A stretch of 64,000 nucleotides of DNA, taken from positions 2,482,399 to 2,546,398 of the forward strand of contig NW_006768767.1 of NCBI RefSeq assembly GCF_000204055.1, in the 5' to 3' direction. This document shows positions 1 through 10,237 of the stretch, piece by piece. The stretch is from Melampsora larici-populina 98AG31 (lineage: Eukaryota > Basidiomycota > Pucciniomycetes > Pucciniales > Melampsoraceae). Below the pieces are notes generated by a model. It made no database searches, had not been told where the DNA came from, and saw nothing but the letters and a program-made list of their open reading frames with translations. The translations under genes and the position numbers were made by a program. Every line of letters starts with the position of its first letter. Within the stretch, counting starts at the first letter, position 1.

Positions 1-325
1 AGGCCACACTGATTGGATTTCAGGTGGGCTCAGTTTAAAGTCGCCCCGTGGTGTACCCTGTCTTCATTTTTTCTGGATTGTGTGTGTATAGTAAGCAAAG
101 GTAGACTGGATTTCTGGATCAACAGGAAAAAATATACCAAGCTGAATTCATGTAGCTTTTGATTTATTACAATTTAGACTCACAGAAAAAGAATTAAATT
201 TCTAATCATGTTTGAAGTAGACAATCCTGAGTTGATATTGTTCATGGAGGTTCATGGGTATCATTTTTTCAGAGTTTGTTCATTGGTGTATGTCTCAAGG
301 TATTCAGCACCGGGAAAGATTCACA

Positions 326-1140
326 CACTACAAGAAAGATAATATTTTCTGGGCAGAAAATTAAATTATTGATACACAAAAATATTGAGAGGCCAGGAGG
401 AGAGCAAAAAAAGAAAAAAAAATGCATCTTGTTCCCCGCGTTGAGAACTTCACTCTGCATATTTTTCCGTATTTTTACAGTCCATATTGATAAGTGTACT
501 AACAATAAACCTCCACAATCATCCAATTACAACCTGTAACAAGCACTGAAATTTGGCTCATTAGTGTTTAGAGAAACTTTTGATTTCTGAAAATACTCAT
601 AACTTTTTCAATTCCGGTCCAAAACGCTCGATTTTGGGTGCATTGGTAAGCTGGAATTGTCCTCCAAATAGCTCATAATAGGACCACACAGCATGCTGGT
701 CTGCTAAAAAAGATATCACCTTTTTTATACCTTTGTACATACAGATCCATAGAATGATTGGCATACTAGCTACATAGTTCTTGATCTTATGAAAGTTTGA
801 GAGAAAGAGTTCAGCTTTCTAATGCACTTAAAATCGAGTGTTTTGATGCAGATTTGACAAAGTTATAGGTGTTTTCAGGTATCAAAAGTTTCTCTAAACA
901 CCAATGAGCCAAATTTCAGTGCTTGTTACAGGTTGTAATTGGATGATTATGAAGGTTTATTGTTAGTACACTAATCAATACGGACTGTAAAAATATGGAA
1001 AAATATGGAGAGTGAAGCTCTCACCGCAGGGAACAAGATGCATATTTTTATTCATTTTTTGCCCTTCTCCTGGCCTCTCAATATTTTTGTGTATCAATAA
1101 TTTAATTTTCTGCCCAGAAAATATTATATTTTGTGTAGTG
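326..1140. mobile_element. Non-autonomous CACTA (CMC/EnSpm-type) foldback element
   Basis: The element begins CACTACAAGAAA and ends with the reverse complement of CACTACACAAAA. It is flanked on both sides by the 3-bp duplication ACA (323-325 and 1141-1143), which is the hallmark of CACTA transposons. The inverted repeat is not limited to the ends: about 355 bp at 326-680 pairs with 786-1140, leaving a loop of about 105 bp, so almost the whole element is one imperfect hairpin. No transposase is encoded. The short open frames across it are products of the palindrome. Boundaries and target duplication are directly visible; the superfamily follows from the CACTA end and 3-bp TSD. Confidence 0.88.
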
Positions 1141-1143
1141 ACA

Positions 1144-2014
1144 TGAGCCAGGGATGCCTCATAAGTTTAAATTCTATTGCCCACCTCAAACTCTGCAATG
1201 TTTGATAGCCCAAAGATATGTATCACTTTGATGAGATCAAATATAGAAAGATAAATATAGGCTTAGTTCGAGCGTCGCCACTTGGCGCGCTACGGGGCAT
1301 AAAACGCAGAGCCGCAAAAAAATGGCTTACAAGCCTGAATCCCAACGGTCTTTTTGAGATCAGTTGATGCAACCAATTGGAAAATCTGTGCATTTTAAAG
1401 CCCTTATCTTCCGCATCTTTGCGCTCTGTCGTCGAAAACATGTAACGTGATATCACTGTGTCCATAACCCAAAATCCTTTTCACCAGCATTGGAATATTT
1501 GTGACATATCTATCTCCAGAGGAGCGTTCCGGGGTAATCCTATCGGAGAAAACCTATCTGACTTGAGATTTCAATCATTAAATCTTGTAAAATCATTGGT
1601 ATAGCTAAATATAGCGTCGGATCGATGGAAACTGATCAAGATAGGTGGGGTAGGGAGCGGACGCGGCAGATATGGCTTTGTTAAGCTAAAATTTCAACAC
1701 AGGCGTGGTCATCAAACGTGTCTGACTGGTGCTTGCGATCACCAAAGTTAATTGAACTTGAGGGGAACGTACCAGAAATCGTCTCAAGGCTTGTTTGAAA
1801 GGATTATGTACCAGATCGGTTTACGATTCTTCTTCAACGTATGAGCATTGGATAAGTAGTAGTATGTCCCTAGAACTTCCGCATCTTTGTCATATAAAGA
1901 GCGGCAACCCAGTGAAGCTCATGAACCATTGTGATCATCACTCGCTGGATTCTCTCAGCCAAAGGTTTTATTTGGAGGTCAAGTACTTGAGGCAGCAATC
2001 ATTCAGTTGCTAAA
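1144..2014. other. Intergenic, 5' flank of secreted-protein gene
   Basis: About 870 bp without a convincing gene. A short frame at 1795-2013 ends one base before the downstream start codon and is most likely 5' leader. No clear TATA box or other element was seen. Confidence 0.5.
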
Positions 2015-3439
2015 ATGATACGCTTTAGTTTTTTGGTATGGTCAGTGTGCATCATGAATCTCATGGCTATATCTATGGGCGCGAATTCAGAAAAGAGTCT
2101 GGAAGTGAATTCAAGACTACCAGAGATTCAGCCCTCAGGCTCTAGCCACATTTTCATGGAACGACATAATACTAACCACATAGTCAGAAACAGTCCATCC
2201 AGCCCTCGCCAGAAATTTGAGAGGAAAAGATTGACTTGTCGAGGTGAAGAACTTTGGAAGAGTCACAATCAACCAGGAGGTTATCAGTTCTTGAACTCTC
2301 AACCACATGATGCACAATCCTCAGGGCATTTGAATAGACTACGTGATGGGAAATTGATGGACAGAGGGTATTTATCTCTTGCACCCCCCACAGAGTTTGG
2401 AGAAGGGATTCCAAGTACTTCGTCAATGCGACAGAAGCACGGACCACGGGCAGGAACGATTGATATCAGAAACTTCCATTTACACACTCCTAATAAGATG
2501 TGTTCAGCTGCTGCGATTCACTACACACACGATCTCCTTGACAAAATCTCAGAAAGATACACAGGTCCAATATGGACCTTTGAGAGATTACTTCCATTCG
2601 TGTACTTTGTTGTGTCTTGCAATACAAATGGAAAATTTTGGGAAACTATCAAGATATTGACAGCCTCAACCTTTAGGACATTTGATCAATTCTCTCATAT
2701 GTCAAACAAATCTCAGATAGATCAAGAAAAATATGCTCGATTTGTTTTGTGGCATACAGAAGTAATTTATCATATTGCACTATCAGAACCAATGATTGAA
2801 TCATCAAATGTAACACTCAGGCTTCCTGGATTATCCACTCTGGCAAGATTTTTCTTGCTGATCAAGGGCCGGGGAGATGCAAGTACAGATTGTAAGAAGA
2901 TGTTAGGAAGGCATATTTCTGAAACCTTTGAACAAGATTATCAATCCGGATACCCATCTGGTGAAGGTAATTGGAACATGCATGGTACAATTTGGGAAAA
3001 TTGGAACAAGAAATCAAATGAGATATACAAAATAGGGCAAGGTGTGGATTGGCCTAAAACTTCAAACTCTCAATTCGAACCAGTTCTCTTGATGAATGGG
3101 GATATTGAGCATGACACAATTGTAAAGAAAAGTTCAAGTTCATCTCAATTCCTCAAGAAGTGGGAGACCGACTTACATGAAATGTTACAATTTATCAGTG
3201 CCTCACAGCCAAGCCAGTTAGCTCTTTCCAATATTTCACTCAAGCTAATATGTCAAGGGATTCATTATTTTTTGAAGGGAGAATTGAAAAGTGTAACAAA
3301 AGATATAGATCCCCATAAAGCAAATGGGTATCAAGTTACATTGTTGGCTCACTTCCTTCATCAAGATTTAAATGATCAGTTTTTTGTAAAGTTTTGGGAT
3401 TATTGTTTTAAGCTAGGAAAAATAAACCCCAATGAATAG
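2015..3439 (+). CDS. Secreted protein, 474 aa, unknown family
   Basis: A single uninterrupted frame of 474 residues starting at a clear ATG. Residues 1-23 form a good signal peptide: Met-Ile-Arg, then a hydrophobic stretch, ending near Met-Gly-Ala. After it comes a polar, Ser/Pro/Asn/His-rich segment (about 25-150), then a more ordered region from about 155 to 290 with hydrophobic helices around FVYFVVSCNTNGKFWE, then a charged C-terminal third ending in another predicted helical region (about 390-470). Cysteines are few (about 8) and do not form a knottin-like pattern. I recognise no catalytic motif. In a plant-pathogenic fungus an intronless secreted protein of this size is an effector or wall-protein candidate, but that is inference. 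The neighbours do not indicate function. Confidence 0.72.
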   Translation: MIRFSFLVWSVCIMNLMAISMGANSEKSLEVNSRLPEIQPSGSSHIFMERHNTNHIVRNSPSSPRQKFERKRLTCRGEELWKSHNQPGGYQFLNSQPHDAQSSGHLNRLRDGKLMDRGYLSLAPPTEFGEGIPSTSSMRQKHGPRAGTIDIRNFHLHTPNKMCSAAAIHYTHDLLDKISERYTGPIWTFERLLPFVYFVVSCNTNGKFWETIKILTASTFRTFDQFSHMSNKSQIDQEKYARFVLWHTEVIYHIALSEPMIESSNVTLRLPGLSTLARFFLLIKGRGDASTDCKKMLGRHISETFEQDYQSGYPSGEGNWNMHGTIWENWNKKSNEIYKIGQGVDWPKTSNSQFEPVLLMNGDIEHDTIVKKSSSSSQFLKKWETDLHEMLQFISASQPSQLALSNISLKLICQGIHYFLKGELKSVTKDIDPHKANGYQVTLLAHFLHQDLNDQFFVKFWDYCFKLGKINPNE

Positions 3440-4380
3440 ATTGAGAAGAGAGAGAAAAAGATGGCCCTTGGTACTCAAGAAAGTTTTCTGTGAGATTATA
3501 ATGTCATATGTAATCTTGATTATCAGGAATATAATCATTCATCAGCACTCACATTGAATTGAATGCCTATTTCCTCACTTACCTTTCCTCCTCTTATTGT
3601 GCATTTTATGATTTAGAGGTGGTAAAATTGAATTGAACTTCTGGAACAGGCTGGAACCCTGGAAAAGATGCATCAAGTAGTACTAGAAGGGAGGTGATTT
3701 CTAATTTGGAGGTCTGTCAAAGGTATCTCCTCTCATTTCTGAAGTAGTTCATGCTGAATTGATTTTGGTCATTGAATAAACATATGCATTCAATCAACTT
3801 GTGAGAAAGGTACTGGTTGCCTAGATCATGATGTTTCCCTGTTATCAGCAGGGCTTCAAAGACTTTTCTTTCTTTCCAAAGCCTTGTTTGAGACTTGCTC
3901 AGTTAATTAACCCACAGATCTAAGTTACCAGATATACCTAAAGCTTTTGAGTGTCTCCTTAGTTTCTGGCTCGAGTAAATCACAGCCGGTTTCACCTTTA
4001 TTCCTAGTTCACCTCATCTTGAGGTGTTGGAGCACATTTTCAGGCTATGTGTTTGTTTTCAGGTGTTCAAAAATCTCTTTCATGTACTCAAATACATTGA
4101 CAAAGCTCAGAAAAAGATCTCTACGGCTATAATTGAGGTCAGATGAGTTTGCAAGCCTCAAAATGGGTGATGAAGAGATTTGAGTCCGAGAAAGCTGCCA
4201 AGCCAAGTGCCTTTTTTGATCTTACTGCAGCCTGTAGGCTCAGCATCAGAATGCACAAAAAGCGCGGTGCGCTGGCACGCCCATGATCTCGCCCAGATGC
4301 GGGCTGCTGTGAACCCGCCTTCTACCTGACTTCACATGTTGTTCCAGCTTCGATGTGAACGACAGCAGATCACACTCCAT
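3440..4380. other. Intergenic between secreted-protein gene and LAMTOR2-like gene
   Basis: Holds the 3' end of the upstream gene and the leader of the next. No supported gene, repeat or RNA seen. Confidence 0.5.
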
Positions 4381-4911
4381 ATGCCCCTCAACATCCCAGC
4401 AATCACCAACTTATTGGTTCAAGTGACGAGCCCTCGTACGAGCCTTGCTTGTCTCACCACTCGTGATGGTCATCTCTTAGCCTACTATTCATTGAGTCAA
4501 TCGGAAGAACAGGCCAAAACTATTGGTGCATTGGCGGCTGGTCTTATCAATTCTGCTAGACCTCCTACAACCGTTTCTGCATTATGTGAGGTTAGTTGTT
4601 CGATTCGATCATATCGTAAACGTACATCAGAGTTGATGTTTTGAGTGGCATAGCTGGGATCGATCTATGTTTCTCTTCTTCCGCCTTATTTCTTGATCGT
4701 TTTGCTGGGTGATAGTGAATCTGGGATGATGGAGACCTTGGCTTTGAAGGTAAAGATACTATCCTTCCGCTTTTCCTCTTTAGCGGTCGAACTGAAAACC
4801 CATGTCTCATTTCTTTTTCTCCGTGTGACTCACTCACTTTACCTTCTACTCTTTGCAATTCAGGCTCGTTTGCTGGAAGACCGGTTACGGGAGCCCTTGT
4901 CATACATATAG
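4381..4911 (+). CDS. LAMTOR2: Ragulator/EGO-complex roadblock protein, LAMTOR2/Ego3-type
   Basis: Three exons (4381-4590, 4654-4749, 4864-4911), both introns GT-AG and phase 0, giving 117 residues. The protein has the LAMTOR2 layout: N-terminal helix (PLNIPAITNLLVQV), a strand pair with TTRDGHLLAYYS aligning with the LNNEGSLLAYSG region, a central helix (AKTIGALAAGLINSA), then LIVLLGDSESGMMETLALK leading into a last helix ending DRLREPL, matching the YLEEPL end of human LAMTOR2 (125 aa). This family is a roadblock/LC7 scaffold on vacuolar or lysosomal membranes that holds Rag GTPases for TORC1 activation. An upstream in-frame ATG at 4336 would add 15 residues; 4381 fits the family start better. 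It converges on the endosulfine gene 464 bp away. Confidence 0.82.
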
Positions 4912-5375
4912 TCACATACATGTACGATATCATTAGCTCAATTGGTGGCCTTCGTGTTGATATCCCTGCCTGACAGGAAGATAACTTTTTGTATAGTACA
5001 CATGATAAGTTTGACTTGACCAACGGCTTTGAAATGTATAACGCCAAGAAATCTAGAACAACATGACAGGTGGAGCTGGATGGTAGCTTGGGTTGTTCTT
5101 TTGTTCAATCACTCGAGCTTAGATACTTCTTTTGAGCTCATCGATGATGGAAGTAGATGAAGGTGCAAACTGCTTGTAAGAGTGACAAGTTTGTTTAAAG
5201 GACTAGAAGAGGGCCAATTGCATCATGACAGACCAATGGTTTCCGTCACACTTCCTAACTGCAAAAAAACTTCTGGCATCGATTGCAGAGATGCATTTTT
5301 CACGGGGATTTGATTCGCACTAAGTCATACACATACATTTACAAAGAGAGAGATGAGGGAGTAGTACTATAGAGT
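4912..5375. other. Convergent intergenic region (two 3' ends)
   Basis: The 3' flanks of the LAMTOR2-type gene and the endosulfine gene face each other here. No gene or repeat seen. Confidence 0.5.
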
Positions 5376-6113
5376 TCAGGCGGGCATGGGATCAGCCTGT
5401 GCCTCACCCGAAGATGCCGTATTGCTATCTATATTAGCCGTTTGCTCGCCTGGCTCGGCTTCTTTCGAAGCACTGTTCGGAGTCGGATCGCTGGATAGTG
5501 AATCTGAATCAATTTCCAAAAACGATCTACTTATACATGAGAGCAAGTCAACTCACGCATCTGAGTTTAGTTGAGTCGGACCATTGTTAGCCCCAGTGGG
5601 TATACCACCACTGTTGGTAGGGGTTAAGTTCGCAGGCAAAGAAGCATGATGAATGGTTTCCGGTGAGGGTATCGCTGTGCCGACCGATTGAGGTGCCGTT
5701 TTGCCAGCTTTTGATAAAGCGTAATCGCCCGAATCAAAGTATTTGCGTTCCTAATCACAAACATCGTGAGAGAGAGAAAGCAAAATAGGTGAAAGTATTT
5801 TAGATTATCAATTCTATTCTTCATATATAAGTTAGAAAATCAACTCACCATGAGGTTGTGCTTCGCAACGTTTTTCTTTGGGGGTAACTTTCCGTATAAT
5901 CGGAAAAGTTTTTGTTCCTCTTCAGTCATTTGCTTATGGAACAGTCAGCAGCAGTAAGTCGAATCAAGAGCGAAAAGACAGGAGCATGAGGAAAAAGGAA
6001 AAAATCGATGTAAGCCAGATTGTCAAAAGTCACTTGAGTTGCGAAGGATAGGATGACGAATTTGAACTAACGCTGATATCGACCTTCTTTCTTTGATGTG
6101 GGTTTAGTGCCAT
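5376..6113 (-). CDS. IGO1: Endosulfine family PP2A-B55 inhibitor (Igo1/Igo2)
   Basis: Four exons on the minus strand: 6113-6072, 5932-5849, 5750-5557 and 5490-5376, all GT-AG, giving 144 residues. The core reads MTEEEQKLFRLYGKLP, then the diagnostic KYFDSGDYALSKAG. Ser49 in FDSGDY corresponds to the serine phosphorylated by Rim15/Greatwall, which turns endosulfine into an inhibitor of PP2A-B55. In yeast this pathway acts below TORC1 and controls quiescence entry, mRNA protection and mitotic timing. The C-terminal half is low-complexity Pro/Ser/Asn/Glu, as is usual for these intrinsically disordered proteins. The last acceptor is set by frame: the CAG at 5493-5491 keeps the frame open to the TGA at 5378-5376. 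The upstream flank holds a small cluster of CCGGAC-type motifs. Confidence 0.9.
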
Positions 6114-7224
6114 TGTGAGATGTTTGATTATGATATGGCTGATATGTAGTTTGAAATTGAGAATGAAGTCGAGTTGTAAGAGGTTGTAAGGTTGAATCGA
6201 GGTGGATGATGTCGAGAGCGGAATCCGGATGCCGTTCACGACGCTGCGCCATGTATTCAACGTATCGGACCGGACCTCGGCTCATGCTTTCGAGCAGGAC
6301 TGGTGCAGAGGTCCGGGCGCACAACCAGTGTCCCGGACCGCCCCTGCGTTGGCCTTGTAAGGCTATGAGCCGGCCCTGTTCACCATACCATCCTCCAATG
6401 TGCATGAAGCAACATGAACCTACATGAACTGGCTCCAGAGAAGACCAGTACATACTACATCTTATGGATTTGGAGTTGTCCAAGGAGGCGATATGAAAAC
6501 CGGTATCAAAATCTCCTGAAGTGCATCAAGTGGCCTGGGTAGCTTGAGTTGAGAATCCTTGAGATGCACACATTTGCTACTAAATCCGCATGGCAGAAAA
6601 GGAGACTAAAAGTCACAGAAACTTCAAGTTGAACTTGAAGGCAAATATCTCTACATTCCCCTCAGGTTCAGCTCTATTTAAATTGAATTCAACTTTTGCA
6701 TCTTTTTCTCATCAATTTGACCATGTGACCTTCTTTCAAATCCCGCCATCAAGCATCATACAATCTGATTGTTTGTCTGATTTGAAATCTTTCACTAAAA
6801 AGTAGTACTAAAGAAATTCCAACAATCCTGCTGGCTACTTCTTTCTTACATTTTGAGAGAAAATCCAGAACTATATATAATCTTGATACATCTCTTTTGT
6901 GTGTAAAAATCAGTTCAATGTATTATTTATCTTGGAATTGACTTTACCAAATGAATTGTACAAGTAAAGAGTCAATCAATTTTTATTATCTTTTGTTTTG
7001 TAAAATAAATCTCATTCTACTTTCTACATTAATTTTTTTTTGGGGGATGTTATTACCTCAATGAAATATTCAAGAGATAAATATCATTTATCTATAATGG
7101 ATAATTCTTCAACTCGTTGGGATAATAGGATCTTGTTTTTTTTATCACAAGCTATATCTGTCTGGAGGTTTTAACATAAGAATCTCAAGGATTTTCAAAC
7201 CAATTTTGAATTTAACAAACACCT
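6114..7224. other. Igo1 promoter region and AT-rich intergenic DNA
   Basis: The first 300 bp upstream of the endosulfine start is GC-rich compared with its surroundings and carries CCGGAC/GTCCGG motifs at about 6266-6278, 6311-6318 and 6332-6340. Beyond 6500 the DNA turns AT-rich with many homopolymer A/T tracts. No gene is supported. Confidence 0.45.
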
Positions 7225-7371
7225 AGGGTGTGTTCACTCAAGTGATTTCTGGTGAGAAATCACATTCTGGAAAATTTAAAATGTCTATTTGGTGGTGTAT
7301 TTTTCATTTTTGCATTAAAAAATTTACAGAATGTGATTTCTGGTCAGAAATTCCTTAAGTGGACACTCCCT
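7225..7371. mobile_element. Short TIR element (MITE), about 147 bp
   Basis: Imperfect inverted repeat of about 45 bp: the left end AGGGTGTGTTCACTCAAG pairs with the right end read in reverse, AGGGAGTGTCCACTTAAG, and pairing continues through TTTCTG and GAAATCACATTCTG. There is no coding capacity. The flanking 8 bp (aaacacct and tgaatcct) match at 4 of 8 positions, so an old hAT-type target duplication is possible but not shown. Confidence 0.6.
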
Positions 7372-7913
7372 TGAATCCTTCTTGATGAAAAGTGAATAGC
7401 ATGTTGACTGATTGTGTATGGATCACCAGCTGGAAATCTAATCATCTATAATTCTTAAACTTTCAATGGTTTCTTATTCCCAATCATTCCAAGTTTCCTT
7501 AACCTGATCCATGACAAAGACATCCTCATTTGTGTTTTTGATGTTTGTAATCCTACATCTCCATTCTATAAAAATCAAATTCCAATTGCGCCTCTCCCCC
7601 CAAAAAATATCTTACAACAATTAAATTGAAATTCACATCATTTTTGAAGAGGAAATATCAAGATGAATGGAATTCAGAAAAAAAACTATCTATAATAAAT
7701 CCAAGTATGTAAAAAGAAAAAAAAAGTGTTAATACCAAATCCAAAGATGTTTTTTTTTTTCGTTTTGGTTTTACAATTTCTATTGAATTTTCATAGATTT
7801 ACTTTTTAGTTTTTGGTTTTAAAATCCTTCAGAAGTTCTTCTTTGGAGATAACTAACCATAATTAAAAAAAATCATTTTGACCAATCTTCAACAACAGAT
7901 GCCCTTAATAAAC
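7372..7913. other. AT-rich intergenic, 3' flank of glutaminyl cyclase gene
   Basis: Contains long A and T tracts and no supported gene. Confidence 0.5.
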
Positions 7914-9465
7914 CTACTAAAAAACCAATCCCTCAGCCCCCCAAAAAACCAATTCCCAAACTTCACCCCCAGAAAAATTCAAAAAAAACTTACCAATTCA
8001 TCATGTCGTTTAATCAAGTTAGATTCCAAAAAATCTTGTAATCCGAAATACTCAATCAAAGCCACTTCACCAATCTTCACCCAATTTAAGATGGTCGAAT
8101 AATCTAGGGCGTTCACATTATCTGTGATTTCATGCCATACTGATGGAAATGGTGCTGAGATTAAGTGTAGGATTGGAACTTTTGCTGCTAGGAATGGAAT
8201 ATGATCATCTATTTTCAAAAAAAAAAGAAATCATATTTTTATCCAAAAAGAACATCACATCAATCTTTTTATTAAAAAAACCTGAAGTTTTCTTTAAGCA
8301 TTTTTTGGGGGGGGGGGTTACGGACCTTCTACTCCTCCAAAGAATCGAACCTGATTAGATCCAACTTGATCTTTAAAGAACGAATCAGTTTTGATATCAG
8401 TCAATGAAATCACTCCAAGCTTTGATAATCTCAATTCAGCTTCTTGCCAAGCTTCATACATCCAACCAGTTTGATGTTCAAAGAAATTATGAATCGAAGG
8501 TGATCGAGCACCCAAAAGATCAAACAAAACAAATGCTTGGATGTTGTCTAATTGATTGGTTTGTTTTTGTAAAGCGTTTGGGGTTCGGATTGGTTCTGCC
8601 CATTTCTTGGCTAATGCTCTGTTTATCTCCAATCATTTTCAAACACATTCAATCGATTATTAGACTTCTTCATAGTCGATTCAAATTCGGATCTCAAAAC
8701 TAACCTAGCTCCATATATCGAATCAGTATGAGTCCAATCTTTAAAAGCTTCTTCACCATCAAACAAAACCACTTGTAAAGTGATTCTTTCCTTAAGCTGA
8801 CCAATCTGATCAGCCGAGTTCAAAAACTGTTCAAGTTGAAAATCCAAAAGCGGACTTATAGATTTCACAATCTGAAGGATAATAGCCACAGGTGCAGCAC
8901 TATCGGTTGCGCCCACAAATCCTTCTGACGGATCACCCGGTGGGAAATATTTACTATCGATATGAGCAGCTAAGATTAATCGTAAAGGAGCTGTTGGATC
9001 GTGTGTGAAGATTTGATTGGTAAATGTTTTGGTACCATAAGGTGTGATGTCTTGAAAAGTATGTGATTCATATTTCCATGTGGTTAGGTTTAAAACTTGG
9101 ATGGGTTGAAAGATTGGAGGAGGTTTAAAATTATGAAACAGTTGAGCTTGTTTTGGTACTTGAAAAGTTTTTGATAAACTTTGGAAATGTGATTCGAAGA
9201 GAGTTCTACATGATTGTAGGTTTTGAGATTCTACAGGTCTTGGGATTAAGATTTTAGATAATAATGAGTTGGGATTCTTGAAGTCTATGATGAGATTTGG
9301 ATTTGATAAGTTTTGTAAGAATCGTAAGTTTTGGTCTTCGATTGGTTTGTATGATCTTGGTTTGATGGATTGTCTTGAGTTGGTGAATCGGATGGTGAGT
9401 GAAGAGAATAGTAAGATGAGAAGTAGTGAATGAATGAAATGTTGAGTTGGTTGATTGGTTTTCAT
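7914..9465 (-). CDS. QPCT: Glutaminyl-peptide cyclotransferase (M28-type zinc enzyme)
   Basis: The enzyme converts N-terminal Gln or Glu to pyroglutamate. Exons 9465-8705, 8618-8326, 8208-7994, plus a stop codon at 7916-7914 if the last intron is spliced. The start ATG is 9465-9463; the frame also opens at a TTG 6 bp upstream. Residues 1-30 form a signal peptide (HSLLLILLFSSLTIRF). Zinc ligands of the family are present: Asp188 in FVGATDSAAP, Glu239 in LFDGEEAF, and His354 in VEDDHIPF. The DSIYGARALAKKWAEP and PILHLISAPFPSVWHE blocks also match. The second donor (GTCCGT) is chosen because it restores GGVEDDHIPF. A perfect GTAAGT follows the codons for His-Asp-Glu-Leu; splicing to the AG at 7918-7917 puts TAG straight after HDEL (423 aa). 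Without splicing the protein ends HDELVSFF. A transposon sits 16 bp upstream of the ATG. Confidence 0.88.
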
Positions 9466-9481
9466 CTTCAAGAACTTGATA

Positions 9482-10006
9482 CAGTCAAACCCGCGCTAAT
9501 GCATAAATTGGGGAGACAATTTTTGCTATGCATTATTGCGGGTTATGCAAATAGGCATAAACCCCCATAATGCATATTTGTATGCATATTGGCCTAAATG
9601 CATTGAAATATGCATTATGACGGGTTTTTGTTGAAATTGTATAAGTTTATGCAATAGTACGTTTGTATTTTGCGCGGGTACAAGGACAAGATATTTTTTT
9701 GACACCGAAAAAAACACCACTAGGGGTCGGTTTGACCCCATAGAGGGCTCATTGCTGCCTGATGTTGCCAAAATCCTACTTGCAAAGGATTTGATCAGAG
9801 TTCAATGGAAAAAAAACACATCCTGGGGCGCTTTGTAGGCATGCATTATGACTTTGGGGACTTGAAAAGAAGTATGCATTATGGTTTTTGACATAATTAT
9901 GCAATTAATGACAAAATTGGCCCGCACCAGCTGGGTGGAAACCAAAACTTATGCATTTTGGCTGGTTATGCATGTGCGCGGGTATGCATGTGCGCGGGTT
10001 TGACTG
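9482..10006. mobile_element. TA-flanked CAGTCAAACCC element (Tc1/mariner-pogo type, non-autonomous)
   Basis: 525 bp, with ends CAGTCAAACCCGCGC at the left and its inverted copy at the right (CGCGGGTTTGACTG). TA lies on each side (9480-9481 and 10007-10008). The interior is filled with repeats of TATGCAT and TGCATAA-like motifs and a doubled ATGTGCGCGGGT next to the right end. No transposase is encoded. A relative with the same terminal design lies at 52835-53254. It ends 16 bp from the start codon of the divergent-facing glutaminyl cyclase gene, so it lies in that gene's leader or core promoter. Confidence 0.85.
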
Positions 10007-10008
10007 TA

Positions 10009-10237
10009 CACCACTCTCTAGCACTCAAATCGAATTCTTGGACCCATGCTGATTTTCTACTGTACCGAGTTGGATTTCACTTCTCTCTCGGGAGTCGGAA
10101 TCATCCGGAGACCCGACCCCGGTACTAAAATACATCTCCAAAACTATCCTGTGGGATTTCGTTGAACGTCATCTCACTCAGAAGTCAGACCACTCAAACC
10201 AAGACACCTAAACCTCTAACATAATCATACGAAAAAG
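10009..10237. promoter_or_regulatory. 5' flank of small membrane protein gene
   Basis: 229 bp between the transposon and the next start codon. No TATA box is obvious. It presumably carries the promoter of the gene at 10238 and the part of the glutaminyl cyclase promoter displaced by the transposon (inference). Confidence 0.35.

Noticed and set aside
1223..1465. 80-codon minus-strand open frame with basic residues
   Set aside because: No splice-compatible neighbours and no recognisable motif; likely chance.
8300..8320. G homopolymer of about 12 in the glutaminyl cyclase intron as a G-quadruplex element
   Set aside because: A single run, not four tracts; more likely slippage-prone sequence.
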